Below are positions 41,280 to 49,794 of a stretch of DNA of 64,000 bases, one piece after another. How positions within the stretch are numbered: the stretch's first letter is position 1; every line of letters begins with the position of its first letter. The stretch spans positions 310,001-374,000 of the forward strand of contig NZ_SLWR01000009.1 in NCBI RefSeq assembly GCF_004345665.1, read 5' to 3'. The notes beneath the pieces were generated by a model. It was not told the DNA's origin, did no database searches, and was given only the letters and a program-made list of their open reading frames with translations. Both the position numbers and the translations under genes were made by a program. The stretch is from Kribbella antiqua (GTDB lineage: Bacteria > Actinomycetota > Actinomycetes > Propionibacteriales > Kribbellaceae).

Positions 41280-43169
41280 CTAGCGTTCGGACGGCCGTGT
41301 GATCGGGGACAGCGGGTGGGTGCCGGTGTGGTCGACGTGGAAGCGGAACCCGTGCGGGCTGGTCCATTCGATGCCGCCGGTGGGCAGCCTGCGGCTCTGC
41401 CATCCGCCGAAGGTTTTGGCGCGGTGGTGGAGTCGGCCGAGTGGTATGAGGTTGTCGGGGTCGGTCTGGCCTCGTGGGCCGGGTGGGCCGGTTCGGTTGT
41501 GGGGGGTGATGTGGTCTTGGTCCATTCGGGTGGTGGCTTCGGCGGCGCCGTAGGGGAACATGTCCACCGGGTGCCGGAGCCGGACGCGTTCGCGGATCCG
41601 GTCGGGGATTTCGTAGCTGTGGACATTGACCTGTTCGCGCAGGTCGATGACCGGTTTGACGACGATGTGGTCGTGGCCGAGGAGTTCGCTCAACTGGTTG
41701 AGCAGCAGCGGTCCGAGTTCTTCGACCCGGAGCACACCGTTGCCGGTGGCGAGTGCTTTGTCGGTGAGGTGGACGTAGAGGGTGTGCCGGTTGGGGCGTT
41801 GCCCGGTGTCGGCGGCGAGGCCGTGGCTGTAGGCGTGCTGCTTGATCGCTGCGAGCCGCGCCGGGAGCGAGTCAGCCAGCATCGCTCGGGCGAATGCGTC
41901 CAGTTCGAGGTCGCCTCCAGGCCGACTCGGCGCACCGGTGTCGGTCGCCGCGCGGTCGTCGATCGGCGGATGCCAGTCGTCCGGGTCGGGATCGTCATCG
42001 GGAGCCATCTCGTCACGCGACGCGGTCCAATGGTCCGGAACCTGGTCGTCGTCCAGAACCTCGTCGTCATCCAGAACCTGGTCGTCGTCCGGAGCCGGCA
42101 AGTCATCACCGGCGGGCCGCCCGTTGGCAGCATCGGCGCCTGCGCAGGAGTCGCCGACGTCAGCATCGGTGCCTGCGCAGGAGTCGCCGACGTCGGCCTG
42201 GTCGCGGGTATGTGCGTCGTGCACGTCGGTGGCGTTGCGGTGAGTGTCGGCAGCGGGCTGTCCGCTGCTGTGGCGGGCAGGGTCGTCGTCGGGGATGTGG
42301 GGGCGGGTGCGGGCGAGGTAGCGGGCGACCTGGAGAAGGTGGTGGGCGGCGGCCGGGTCGGCGATCCAGCCGATCGCCTTGGCGCGGCGCTCGTCCAGGG
42401 TGTCGGGGTCGCCGAGGATCTTCAACGCGTGGGCGATGTCGTTGATGGTGGCGTCGAAGCGGATCACGTCGCCGGCGGCGGCGCGGACCCAGAACCGTTT
42501 GGTGCCGTGGTCGTCGGAGGGGCCGACGTAGACGCCGCGGGCTTTGGCGACGGCTTCGGCGTGGGCTTTGGCCAGGTCGGGGTCGGCTTCCCACATGGCG
42601 GCCTTCACGATGGTGGCCAGTTTGGTGGGGGTGACGGTGTTGACGATGCCGACGACGCGGCGGTCGACGATCGCGGCCGCCTCCAGCGACAGGGACAGGC
42701 AGGCGTGGGCGATTTTGCGGGCCCGCCACGCGACCGCGTTCCCGGCCAGCACGGCGGCCCAGATCCTGGGTAGGCGGTGCCGCAACGCCAACGCCTCACC
42801 GATGAAGGAGGCGGCCGCGCCGGTGGACATCCGGGTGACGGCGCCGAACTCGAGCGGGGCGAACTCGGCCACACCGGGGCAGCCGTCACCGCCGTACACC
42901 TTCAATCGTTCGGTGCCGGGCAGCACCTCGCCGCTGTCGTAGTTGACGACGGCGTGGCGGTCGGCGTAGGCGAGTGCGGCCTCGAGGAGCCGTACCGCGG
43001 CGTGTTCTTGGATGTCGACGAACTGCGCCGCGGCGACCAGCAGGTCTGCGGTGTCGAGCTCATCCAGATCATCGTCGAACATGTATCCGAGCATATGTTC
43101 GATTGGATGCCGAGGCAAGTCAGCCAAGGCCGGAATCCCCTTATCCACAAGGGGAAACGTCACACTCAA
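41280..43169 (-). CDS. DUF222-HNH endonuclease-like protein (13E12 family)
   Basis: About 629 residues. The N-terminal DUF222 domain (LVAAAQFVDIQEHAAVRLLE, TGAAASFIGEALALRHRLPR, AWRARKIAHACLSLSLEAAA) is joined by a long acidic, repetitive linker (~residues 300-410) to a C-terminal HNH region (RMDQDHITPHNRTGPPGPRG, DNLIPLGRLHHRAKTFGGW). Such proteins are abundant multi-copy actinobacterial genes of unclear role, related to the mycobacterial 13E12 repeat proteins. No ribosome binding site is visible; TTG 43169 or GTG 43163 are the likely starts. Confidence 0.85.
   Translation of the reverse strand: MSVTFPLVDKGIPALADLPRHPIEHMLGYMFDDDLDELDTADLLVAAAQFVDIQEHAAVRLLEAALAYADRHAVVNYDSGEVLPGTERLKVYGGDGCPGVAEFAPLEFGAVTRMSTGAAASFIGEALALRHRLPRIWAAVLAGNAVAWRARKIAHACLSLSLEAAAIVDRRVVGIVNTVTPTKLATIVKAAMWEADPDLAKAHAEAVAKARGVYVGPSDDHGTKRFWVRAAAGDVIRFDATINDIAHALKILGDPDTLDERRAKAIGWIADPAAAHHLLQVARYLARTRPHIPDDDPARHSSGQPAADTHRNATDVHDAHTRDQADVGDSCAGTDADVGDSCAGADAANGRPAGDDLPAPDDDQVLDDDEVLDDDQVPDHWTASRDEMAPDDDPDPDDWHPPIDDRAATDTGAPSRPGGDLELDAFARAMLADSLPARLAAIKQHAYSHGLAADTGQRPNRHTLYVHLTDKALATGNGVLRVEELGPLLLNQLSELLGHDHIVVKPVIDLREQVNVHSYEIPDRIRERVRLRHPVDMFPYGAAEATTRMDQDHITPHNRTGPPGPRGQTDPDNLIPLGRLHHRAKTFGGWQSRRLPTGGIEWTSPHGFRFHVDHTGTHPLSPITRPSER
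42042..42095. repeat. 18-bp x3 tandem repeat in the DUF222-HNH linker
   Basis: Three consecutive 18-base units (CTGGTCGTCGTCCAGAAC and variants at 42042, 42060 and 42078) encode repeated acidic DDDQVL-like hexapeptides in the linker. Confidence 0.85.
42128..42193. repeat. 33-bp x2 tandem repeat in the DUF222-HNH linker
   Basis: Two adjacent 33-base units (42128-42160 and 42161-42193), differing by one base, encode ADVGDSCAGTD/ADVGDSCAGAD. The near identity implies a recent in-frame duplication. Confidence 0.9.
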
Positions 43170-43248
43170 GACCGGTCAGAAAGTGATAGGCAAGCGGTGG
43201 GCGGTGAACTGAGGGGGAGACTGGCGGCTGCGCGGTTAAGCTCGGGGG

Positions 43249-44229
43249 ATGGCGCGTGAGCCGGATGAGGTGCGGGATGGGGTGGGGCTGACCAATTTGG
43301 ATCAGCCGTTGTTCGATGGGGCCGAGGCGACCAAGCGGGATCTGGTCGACTACCTCGACGCCGTACACGAGCGGATCCTGGTTGAGTTGCGGGAGCGGCC
43401 GCTGTCGGTGATCCGGATCCGGCCTGGACAGCCGGCGTTCATGCAGAAGAACGTGCCGAAGTACACGCCTGAGTGGGTGAAGACGACGAAGGTGTGGGCG
43501 GAGGCGTCCAAGCGGGAAGTGTCGTACGCGTTGTGCGACGACCGGCGGACGCTGTTGTGGTTCGCCAACCAGCGGGCTGTCGAGTACCACCCGACGCTGA
43601 TGCGGGCAGATCGCTGGGATCGCGTCACGCATCTTGTGCTCGATCTCGATCCGCCGGAGGGGGATACGTTTGCGAAGGCGGTGCAGGCCGCGTTCTTGGT
43701 GCGGCAGGCGCTGACCGACGCCGGTCTAGCTGGTGCGGTCAAGACCAGTGGCGCGAAGGGGGTCCACGTTTTCGTGCCTATCGACGATGCCGTGTCGATC
43801 GAGGATGCGGCGGCCGCCACCCGGGCGATCGCGGCGCGGGCTGAGCGGATCGACCCGGACGTCGCGACGACGGCGTACATCAAGGAGGATCGGGGCGGGA
43901 AGGTGTTCGTGGACTCGACGCGGTCCGGTGGAGCGACTGTTGTTGCCGCGTACAGCCCGCGCGTCAGGCCTGGTACGCCGGTGTCGTTCCCGGTCGGCTG
44001 GGATGACCTCGACCGGGTGACGCCGCGCGACTTCACAGTCCGCACCGCGCCGGGGTTGCTGGGTGATGCGGATCGGTGGGCGGATCAGCTGCCGGCTCCG
44101 CAGGCGCTCCCGGAAGATCTGCTCGAGGAGGGGCGGGCGATCCCGGTGGCGCGCGTCGTCGCCATGCACGAAGGCAAGCGCCGAGCCCGAGCCAAGCGAG
44201 CCGCGGAGGAAGGCGCGCCGGGCGAGTGA
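43249..44229 (+). CDS. stand-alone LigD-type polymerase/primase domain protein
   Basis: A 326-residue archaeo-eukaryotic primase-fold enzyme equal to the polymerase domain of bacterial LigD (non-homologous end joining). Catalytic acidic residues lie in THLVLDLDPPEGD, with the nucleotide-binding KTSGAKGVHVFVPI and the third acidic site region KVFVDSTRSGGATVVAAYSPR. The N-terminal FMQKNVPKYTPEWVKT also matches. No ligase domain, nuclease domain or Ku gene adjoins it. ATG 43249 is divergent from the DUF222-HNH gene. It may fill gaps or insert ribonucleotides during end joining. Confidence 0.92.
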   Translation: MAREPDEVRDGVGLTNLDQPLFDGAEATKRDLVDYLDAVHERILVELRERPLSVIRIRPGQPAFMQKNVPKYTPEWVKTTKVWAEASKREVSYALCDDRRTLLWFANQRAVEYHPTLMRADRWDRVTHLVLDLDPPEGDTFAKAVQAAFLVRQALTDAGLAGAVKTSGAKGVHVFVPIDDAVSIEDAAAATRAIAARAERIDPDVATTAYIKEDRGGKVFVDSTRSGGATVVAAYSPRVRPGTPVSFPVGWDDLDRVTPRDFTVRTAPGLLGDADRWADQLPAPQALPEDLLEEGRAIPVARVVAMHEGKRRARAKRAAEEGAPGE

Positions 44230-44264
44230 CGCCGGTACGCCGGTACGCCTGCTCGCGAGGATGG

Positions 44265-47200
44265 TTAGGTCTCGGGAGTGGTGGTCAGGTCCAGAGCTCG
44301 TTGACGTACGTCGAGGGCCGGGTGGTTGCGCAGGGCAACCAGTAGGTTGCGCCAGGACGGTGCCCAGCCGGAGCGCGGGCCTGCGGCCGAGACCAGAGCG
44401 CAGGCGAAGAGGCCCTCGTTCAGACCCGCATGGTCGACAGCTGTCGTGAGGAGATTGGTGGTGGCGGGTTCTAGGGAATCGGGGGTCCACTGAGGTTCGG
44501 TCGCGGCTAGGCGGGTTTGGAGGAGGTCGGTGGCGGTGAGGGCGGCTAGGGGGCGGTCGGCTACGGCGGTCGCCAGGGTGGCGAGTTCGGTGGACAGGTC
44601 AGCCCAGTCGATGGCGTAGGTCAGTAGCTGCAGCCGAAGGCCTAGGAAGTCTGGATCGGTGAGTTCAGCGGCGACGGTTTTGAGGACTTGGCGGGACTCG
44701 GCCGGCTTGGCGTTGAAGGACGAAGTCAGGCCGTGTACGACGGCGGTCAGGCGTTGGCGCGCAGGATGGTCGCGGTCGGGAAGTGCGTTGGGCAGATTGG
44801 GATCGCTCTCCAAGCGCACCAGCAACCGCACTACCGAGATGAGGTCGTCCAGCCCGAGCTGTGGATCCGTCGCGACCAACCCGACCAGTGCAGTCGTGGC
44901 GTCGTTCCAAGCGCGCGTGGTGAGGTCGGTGATGAAGCCGGCGCAGACAGGTGCGGCGGACGGGTTCCACCGGCCCCAGCGCCGCAGGGATAGCAGGGCC
45001 CGCCGCACGACCTCAGGCTCCGGCCGGTTCGTCACCGCAATCAGCAGGTCCGCATAGCGTGACCTGTACTTGGCAGCCATCCCGTACGACGACCGCTGCG
45101 TCAGCACGTTCGCAGTCGCGGCAGTGTCGTGCACCGCCTGCTGCAGCAGCGCCCAGCTAGCTGGCTCATGCAGCAAGTACTGCGAAGCAGCGCTGGTGAT
45201 AGCCGCCTTCACATCGCGGTGCGCCGAGCTCCACGCCTCCGTGAGTACGACGCTCGCACCAGGTACGCGGAGCTGGCCGAGCATCCGAGCCGCCTCCTTC
45301 CGCGACGTCACCTTCACCCCGGCGCCGATCAGGACTGGAAGCAGTAGCGACGGGAGCCGACTGGGCCGGACGAACCGCGCTGCCCGGCTTGCCGCGTAGA
45401 TGGCGACCCGCGCACGGTCGTCACCAACGTTCTCCAGCAGTACCGGCAACACCTGCTCCGGCGAGTCCGTCCAGGCGAGCGCACTCAGTGCAGCCTCCTG
45501 CAGCAGCACGGCATCGCTGCTCAGGAACGCCTCAACCGCCGTGCATCCCACCCCAGGCACTCGTCCGAGTGCCGATACCGCGTTGGCCCGAGCCCACGCC
45601 GGCATGTTCGCGTCCGAAGCCGCAGCGGCGAGCAGCTCGGCGTACCGAGCGTGCTGGCGCGGCAGCCAGCGGCGTAGCGCCGCACTGGAGACCTGCCACG
45701 CGGCGTGGTTGCGCTCGAACCGCCGGATCCGCTCAGGTGCTGCAAGCACCGCATCCAGCAGATCGGTGCGCAGTTCGGTGACAGTAGCCCAGACCGGGTC
45801 CCACCGGGCCATGCCGACATCGCGGCCGATGATCCGTTCGATGCGCTCGGACCGGGTCGCTGTGGGCTCGAGCCAGAGCTCTGTGGCCTGGCCGACGGTG
45901 GGTTCCTGGTTGGACCACACCGCCTGCTCGAGCGCGTGGTGCAGGTGCTCGTTGCCCCAGCCGCGCTTGCCGAACGCCCGGGCGATTCCCATCGGCAGGA
46001 TGAACTCGCGCCGCGCGACGGCGGCATCGACGTACTCGCGCAGTACGTCGTACACGGCGTTCTCCTGGCCGCGTGGGAGACCGTCGATGATTCCGTAGAG
46101 CTGGATGGTGCCCTGGTTCTCGGTGATCCGGGCGTGCGCCTGCAGTCCCCACTCCAGCAGCTGCTCCTGCTGCCGCAGCGCACCTTCCCGTACGGCGGTT
46201 TCCGCGATGTGGCCGAGCAGAGACCGGGTATACCAGGAGGTGTCGCGAGCCTCCAGCGCATCGGTGAGCAGCGTCTGCAGCGGCGCCACCAATAGGTCGG
46301 TGTACGTCGACGGCGGCAGCTCGTTGGTCGCTCTGACCACGCCTTGGCGCACGGTGTCGCGCTCGTTGCGCGCACGCGTGGCCCAGGTGAGTGCGCTCTC
46401 CACATGTGCGGACTGCCGGGAATAGCCCGCCGAACCGATCACGGCCCGGTAGACCCAGGCGCGGTCGTCAGCATCCGGTTGGGTGATCTCCGGCCTGAGC
46501 AGGGCGAACGCCTCGTCGTACGGGAGGAAGGCCGTGATTCGCCAGCGTTCGCGGGCGGTCTCGGCGATCGGGGCGAGCGTCAGCATCCGCCGGGCTTGCT
46601 CGAAACGGAGCTCCCGCGGGAGTACGGCGAGCAGTTCGGTCGGCAGGACGGTCTGGCCCAGCTCAACCGTGCTGGTGACGGCGGTGAAGATGGTCGCCCG
46701 CCGGGAGGGTGGCAGATCCGAGAGGAGCTGCGTGAGGTCCGGCCAGAGCAGCCGCCCGAGCGCGATGAGGTCGTAGTCGGAATACCTGTGCAGCCTGCGG
46801 CGGACAGCGGGGGTGAGCGCCGCGCCAAGAGCGGCGGCGCGTGACGGTGTCAGCAGGATGGCTAGAGCCCCGGCCGGATCGGCGTCGATCAGCCGGCCGA
46901 GGATCGAGATGATTGCCAGCGGCAACTGATCGTCCGGCAGAGCGGTCTTGAGCAGCCCGGCGACCTGTGCCTCGTCATGGTCCAGTGCGCCGACGACGCC
47001 GTACGCCGTACCTTGCCACCACTCGTCGCGGTCGGCCCCGCTCGGGAGCGTGCTGCTCGCGTAGGCGAGGACGACCTTCGGGTGCCGCTCGCCGAGTCGC
47101 TGCCACTCGCCGGTGCTGAGACAGTACGCCAGGTCGGGGAGCAGTCGCTCGACAGTCTGGTCGTCCGTGGTGCTGAGCAGTCCGGCAGCGGCCTGGTCGC

Positions 47201-47600
47201 CCCAGCGTTCGCGGTGCTCGTCGATCAGCCGGGCCGCCAGATGCGATCGCTTGCCGGCGCGGACCACATGGAGCAGCTTCGTCCGCAGTGCGGCGGGCGC
47301 GTCGTCGTACAGGATCCGCAGGTCGTCGTCCGAGACCGCAGTGCTGCGGCGGACCGCGGAGAGCGCGCGGCTCTGCACTGTCGGATCGGGGTCGCGCAGC
47401 AGCCGAGTCACGTAGTCGACCGACCCAGCCGCCTGCGCGATCGTCAGCCCGAGCGTCCGCTCGTACGCCGTACCTCGGCCTAGCTCACCAAGTAGCTCGG
47501 TCAGCTCGGTAGTGCCGCGCAGTCGCCGCCCCTCCAGCGCGGCCTGCCGCATACGTTCGCCGTACGGAAGATCCGACCCCACCAGCTCACTAGCCCGCAT
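44265..47600 (-). CDS. large HEAT-repeat-like protein of unknown function
   Basis: 1111 residues, almost entirely alpha-helical by composition, with recurring helix pairs of HEAT type (for example VTRLLRDPDPTVQSRALSAV, ARANAVSALGRVPGVGCTAV, VLLQEAALSALAWTDSPEQV, VRRALLSLRRWGRWNPSAAP). There are no membrane segments, signal peptide or enzymatic motifs. ATG 47600 begins MRASELVGSDLPYGER. It probably forms a long solenoid scaffold for protein binding. It converges on the LigD-type gene and follows a TetR gene on the same strand. No family name could be assigned. Confidence 0.75.
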   Translation of the reverse strand: MRASELVGSDLPYGERMRQAALEGRRLRGTTELTELLGELGRGTAYERTLGLTIAQAAGSVDYVTRLLRDPDPTVQSRALSAVRRSTAVSDDDLRILYDDAPAALRTKLLHVVRAGKRSHLAARLIDEHRERWGDQAAAGLLSTTDDQTVERLLPDLAYCLSTGEWQRLGERHPKVVLAYASSTLPSGADRDEWWQGTAYGVVGALDHDEAQVAGLLKTALPDDQLPLAIISILGRLIDADPAGALAILLTPSRAAALGAALTPAVRRRLHRYSDYDLIALGRLLWPDLTQLLSDLPPSRRATIFTAVTSTVELGQTVLPTELLAVLPRELRFEQARRMLTLAPIAETARERWRITAFLPYDEAFALLRPEITQPDADDRAWVYRAVIGSAGYSRQSAHVESALTWATRARNERDTVRQGVVRATNELPPSTYTDLLVAPLQTLLTDALEARDTSWYTRSLLGHIAETAVREGALRQQEQLLEWGLQAHARITENQGTIQLYGIIDGLPRGQENAVYDVLREYVDAAVARREFILPMGIARAFGKRGWGNEHLHHALEQAVWSNQEPTVGQATELWLEPTATRSERIERIIGRDVGMARWDPVWATVTELRTDLLDAVLAAPERIRRFERNHAAWQVSSAALRRWLPRQHARYAELLAAAASDANMPAWARANAVSALGRVPGVGCTAVEAFLSSDAVLLQEAALSALAWTDSPEQVLPVLLENVGDDRARVAIYAASRAARFVRPSRLPSLLLPVLIGAGVKVTSRKEAARMLGQLRVPGASVVLTEAWSSAHRDVKAAITSAASQYLLHEPASWALLQQAVHDTAATANVLTQRSSYGMAAKYRSRYADLLIAVTNRPEPEVVRRALLSLRRWGRWNPSAAPVCAGFITDLTTRAWNDATTALVGLVATDPQLGLDDLISVVRLLVRLESDPNLPNALPDRDHPARQRLTAVVHGLTSSFNAKPAESRQVLKTVAAELTDPDFLGLRLQLLTYAIDWADLSTELATLATAVADRPLAALTATDLLQTRLAATEPQWTPDSLEPATTNLLTTAVDHAGLNEGLFACALVSAAGPRSGWAPSWRNLLVALRNHPALDVRQRALDLTTTPET

Positions 47601-47626
47601 GCGGACATCCTGCCAACCGCACGGGC

Positions 47627-48199
47627 TCAGCTGGGCAGTGAGGCGTCCAGGAGGAGCACGGCGGCTTCGCGGGCGCGCAGGGCCGGGTCGGGGGAGCCAG
47701 AGATGGCGGAGCGGGTGATGGCGCCCTCGCTGAGGAGGATGAGGTGGTCGGCGAGGCGCTCGGGGTCGGCGGCGCCGGCTTCGGTCGACAACTGGATCAA
47801 CGCCTGCCGGAAGCCTTCCTTGTGCTGGAGAGCCAGTTCGGCAACGCGCGGTGAGACCGTGCCGAGCTCGCCGAAGGAGTTGATGAACGCGCAGCCGCGG
47901 TAGTCGCGCTGGCGGAACCAGTCGTGCAGGAACTCGAACACCGCCAAGATCCGCGAGCGGGGATCGGTGGCGGCGTCGACGTGCGACGCGAGCATCGACT
48001 TCCAGAGCGCGTCGCGGCGGTCCAGGTACGCCTCGATCAGGTTCTCCTTCGACGGGAACAGCTGGTAGAGCCGTTTCAGCGACACCCCTGACGCGGACCG
48101 GATCGCGTCCATCCCGACCGCCTGCACGCCGCGCTCGTAGAACAACGCGTCGGCCGCGTCCAGCACCTGCTGCTGTGCCGTCGCCGTCTCCAGAACCAT
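47627..48199 (-). CDS. TetR-family repressor
   Basis: 190 residues. The N-terminal TetR HTH reads QQQVLDAADALFYERGVQAV and GVSLKRLYQLFPSKENLIEA, and the C-terminal domain contains YRGCAFINSFGELGTVSPRV. It is divergent from the esterase gene across 108 bases that carry two copies of the same palindrome, the usual arrangement for a TetR regulator controlling itself and its neighbour. Confidence 0.93.
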   Translation of the reverse strand: MVLETATAQQQVLDAADALFYERGVQAVGMDAIRSASGVSLKRLYQLFPSKENLIEAYLDRRDALWKSMLASHVDAATDPRSRILAVFEFLHDWFRQRDYRGCAFINSFGELGTVSPRVAELALQHKEGFRQALIQLSTEAGAADPERLADHLILLSEGAITRSAISGSPDPALRAREAAVLLLDASLPS

Positions 48200-48234
48200 C
48201 TGTCGCCTCCCGGGTGACCCGCGCCACCTTGCGC

Positions 48235-48252
48235 GGAGAATCATCGTTCTCC
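48235..48252. promoter_or_regulatory. TetR operator copy 1
   Basis: GGAGAA-TCATCG-TTCTCC, a perfect 6+6 dyad with a 6-base spacer, 35 bases upstream of the TetR start codon. Confidence 0.75.
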
Positions 48253-48271
48253 TAGAGTAGCGGACATCGCA

Positions 48272-48289
48272 GGAGAACGCCCGTTCTCC
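48272..48289. promoter_or_regulatory. TetR operator copy 2
   Basis: GGAGAA-CGCCCG-TTCTCC, same dyad and spacing as copy 1, 37 bases away centre to centre and 18 bases upstream of the esterase ATG. Confidence 0.75.
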
Positions 48290-48307
48290 ACCCACGAGGA
48301 GATCCCC

Positions 48308-49237
48308 ATGACCGTGCTGGAACCCGCTGCCCAGGCCTTCGCCGACGCGACCGCAAACCCGCCGTACCTGTTCCAGTTGGCGCCTGAGGAAGGCCGCAAG
48401 CTGGTCGACGAGGTGCAGACCACCGACTACCCGAAGCTCGAGATCGACGAGGAATGGGTGACCGCGGCCGATGGCACCAAGGCCCGGATCGTGAAGCCGA
48501 AGGGCGCGACCGGCGTGCTGCCCGTCATCCTCTACATCCACGGCGCCGGCTGGGTGTTCGGCAACGCGCACACCCACGACCGGCTGGTCCGTCAGCTCGC
48601 CGTCGGTGCCGGCGCCGCGGTGGTGTTCCCGGAGTACGACCTGTCGCCGGAGGTCCGCTACCCGCACGCGCTCGAGCAGAACTACGCCGTCGCCCGCTGG
48701 ATCATCGCCTCAGGCAAGGACCACGGCCTGGACGCGACCCGGCTGGCGATCGCGGGCGACTCGGTCGGTGGCAACATGACCGCGGCAGTGACGCTGCTGG
48801 CGAAGGAGCGCGGCGACGTGCCGTTCGTTCAGCAGGTGCTGTTCTACCCGGTCACCGACGCGTCATTCGACACGGCGTCGTACAAGGAATTTGCCGAGGG
48901 CTACTTCCTTCAGCTGGACGGGATGAAGTGGTTCTGGGATCAGTACACGACAGACGAGAACGAGCGGAACCAGATCACCGCGTCGCCGCTGCGCGCCACG
49001 ACGGAGCAGCTTCAGGGTCTTCCGCCGGCGCTGGTGATCACGGGTGAGGCCGACGTACTGCGGGACGAGGGTGAGGCGTACGCCGCCAAGCTCCTCGAGG
49101 CGGGCGTTCCGACCACCGCCGTACGGTTCGGCGCGATCATCCACGACTTCGTCATGCTGGACGCGCTGCGCGACACGTACGCCGCCAACGCCGCGATCGA
49201 CCTGGCGATCTCGACCCTCAAGAACGCGCTGCGGTAA
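48308..49237 (+). CDS. alpha/beta-hydrolase, HSL-type esterase
   Basis: A 309-residue hydrolase of the hormone-sensitive-lipase family. The oxyanion motif is HGAGW (HGGGW-like), the nucleophile GDSVGGN, the acid in ITGEADVLRDEG, and the catalytic His in IIHDFVML. GAGGAG precedes the ATG. It is regulated, by inference, by the divergent TetR protein through the two GGAGAA-N6-TTCTCC sites. Substrates are probably short-chain esters. Its 3' end overlaps mug by 20 bases. Confidence 0.92.
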   Translation: MTVLEPAAQAFADATANPPYLFQLAPEEGRKLVDEVQTTDYPKLEIDEEWVTAADGTKARIVKPKGATGVLPVILYIHGAGWVFGNAHTHDRLVRQLAVGAGAAVVFPEYDLSPEVRYPHALEQNYAVARWIIASGKDHGLDATRLAIAGDSVGGNMTAAVTLLAKERGDVPFVQQVLFYPVTDASFDTASYKEFAEGYFLQLDGMKWFWDQYTTDENERNQITASPLRATTEQLQGLPPALVITGEADVLRDEGEAYAAKLLEAGVPTTAVRFGAIIHDFVMLDALRDTYAANAAIDLAISTLKNALR

Positions 49238-49730
49238 GCACCTCGAGTTCGGAGAAGGCCGCGGCGATCTTCGGCAGCGTGTAGTGCGCGTTGAGGCCGC
49301 TCGGGTTCGGCAGGATCCAGACCCGGGTGGCGCCGATCATCCGATCCTGCTTGCCCATCTTGGCCGTACGCTCGCCGAAAGCATCGCGGTACGCCGTCAC
49401 GCCGACGACCGCGAGCCACTCCGGCTGGTACTCGAGCACCTTCGAGACCAGGTTCTCCCCACCGGCGACGTACTCCGCGCGGGTCAACTCATCGGCCCGC
49501 GCGGACGGACGATCGACGACGTTGGTGATGCCGAGGCGATAGCTCAGCAACTCCGCCTGCTCGGCCGGCTGCAGCTGGCGCGGGGTGAAGCCGCTCAGAT
49601 GCAGAGCCGGCCAGAACCGGTTCCCGGGCTTGGCGAAGTGATGACCGGTCGCGGCCGACATCATCCCCGGATTGATCCCACAGAACAGCACCCGCAACCC
49701 GCCGCTGATCACATCCGGCACCACCTGCAT
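49218..49730 (-). CDS. mug: mismatch-specific uracil-DNA glycosylase (Mug/TDG)
   Basis: 170 residues. The catalytic region is LFCGINPGMMSAATGHHFAK with the conserved Asn of GINPG, followed by PGNRFWPALHLSGF. The intercalation motif NPSGLNAHY lies near the C-terminus. It removes uracil or thymine from G:U/G:T mismatches. ATG 49730 was preferred to GTG 49739 and TTG 49751, which would extend into the palindrome. It is divergent from the Clp-N/HTH gene with the two 17-bp palindromes between the starts. Confidence 0.93.
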   Translation of the reverse strand: MQVVPDVISGGLRVLFCGINPGMMSAATGHHFAKPGNRFWPALHLSGFTPRQLQPAEQAELLSYRLGITNVVDRPSARADELTRAEYVAGGENLVSKVLEYQPEWLAVVGVTAYRDAFGERTAKMGKQDRMIGATRVWILPNPSGLNAHYTLPKIAAAFSELEVLTAARS

Positions 49731-49746
49731 GCCGCGCACCCTAATC

Positions 49747-49763
49747 GTCAACCCAGGGTTGAC
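49747..49763. promoter_or_regulatory. 17-bp palindrome, copy 1 (mug side)
   Basis: GTCAACCCAGGGTTGAC, perfect 8+8 dyad about one central base, 16 bases upstream of the mug ATG. A strong operator candidate. Confidence 0.8.
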
Positions 49764-49775
49764 GGGCGCGTGGCT

Positions 49776-49792
49776 GTCAACCTAGGGTTGAC
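49776..49792. promoter_or_regulatory. 17-bp palindrome, copy 2 (Clp-N/HTH side)
   Basis: GTCAACCTAGGGTTGAC, differing from copy 1 by one base, 2 bases upstream of the Clp-N/HTH ATG. There is no room for a separate ribosome binding site, suggesting leaderless expression repressed at the start. Confidence 0.8.
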
Positions 49793-49794
49793 GC

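Noticed and set aside
40956..42773. Plus-strand 605-residue open frame, Pro/Arg/Val-rich
   Set aside because: Opposite the DUF222-HNH gene, low complexity, no ribosome binding site or domain.
44265..47600. Anti-phage defence system formed by the HEAT-like protein with the DUF222-HNH and LigD-type neighbours
   Set aside because: The genes are on different strands, not coupled, and no known defence effector is present; linkage is only positional.
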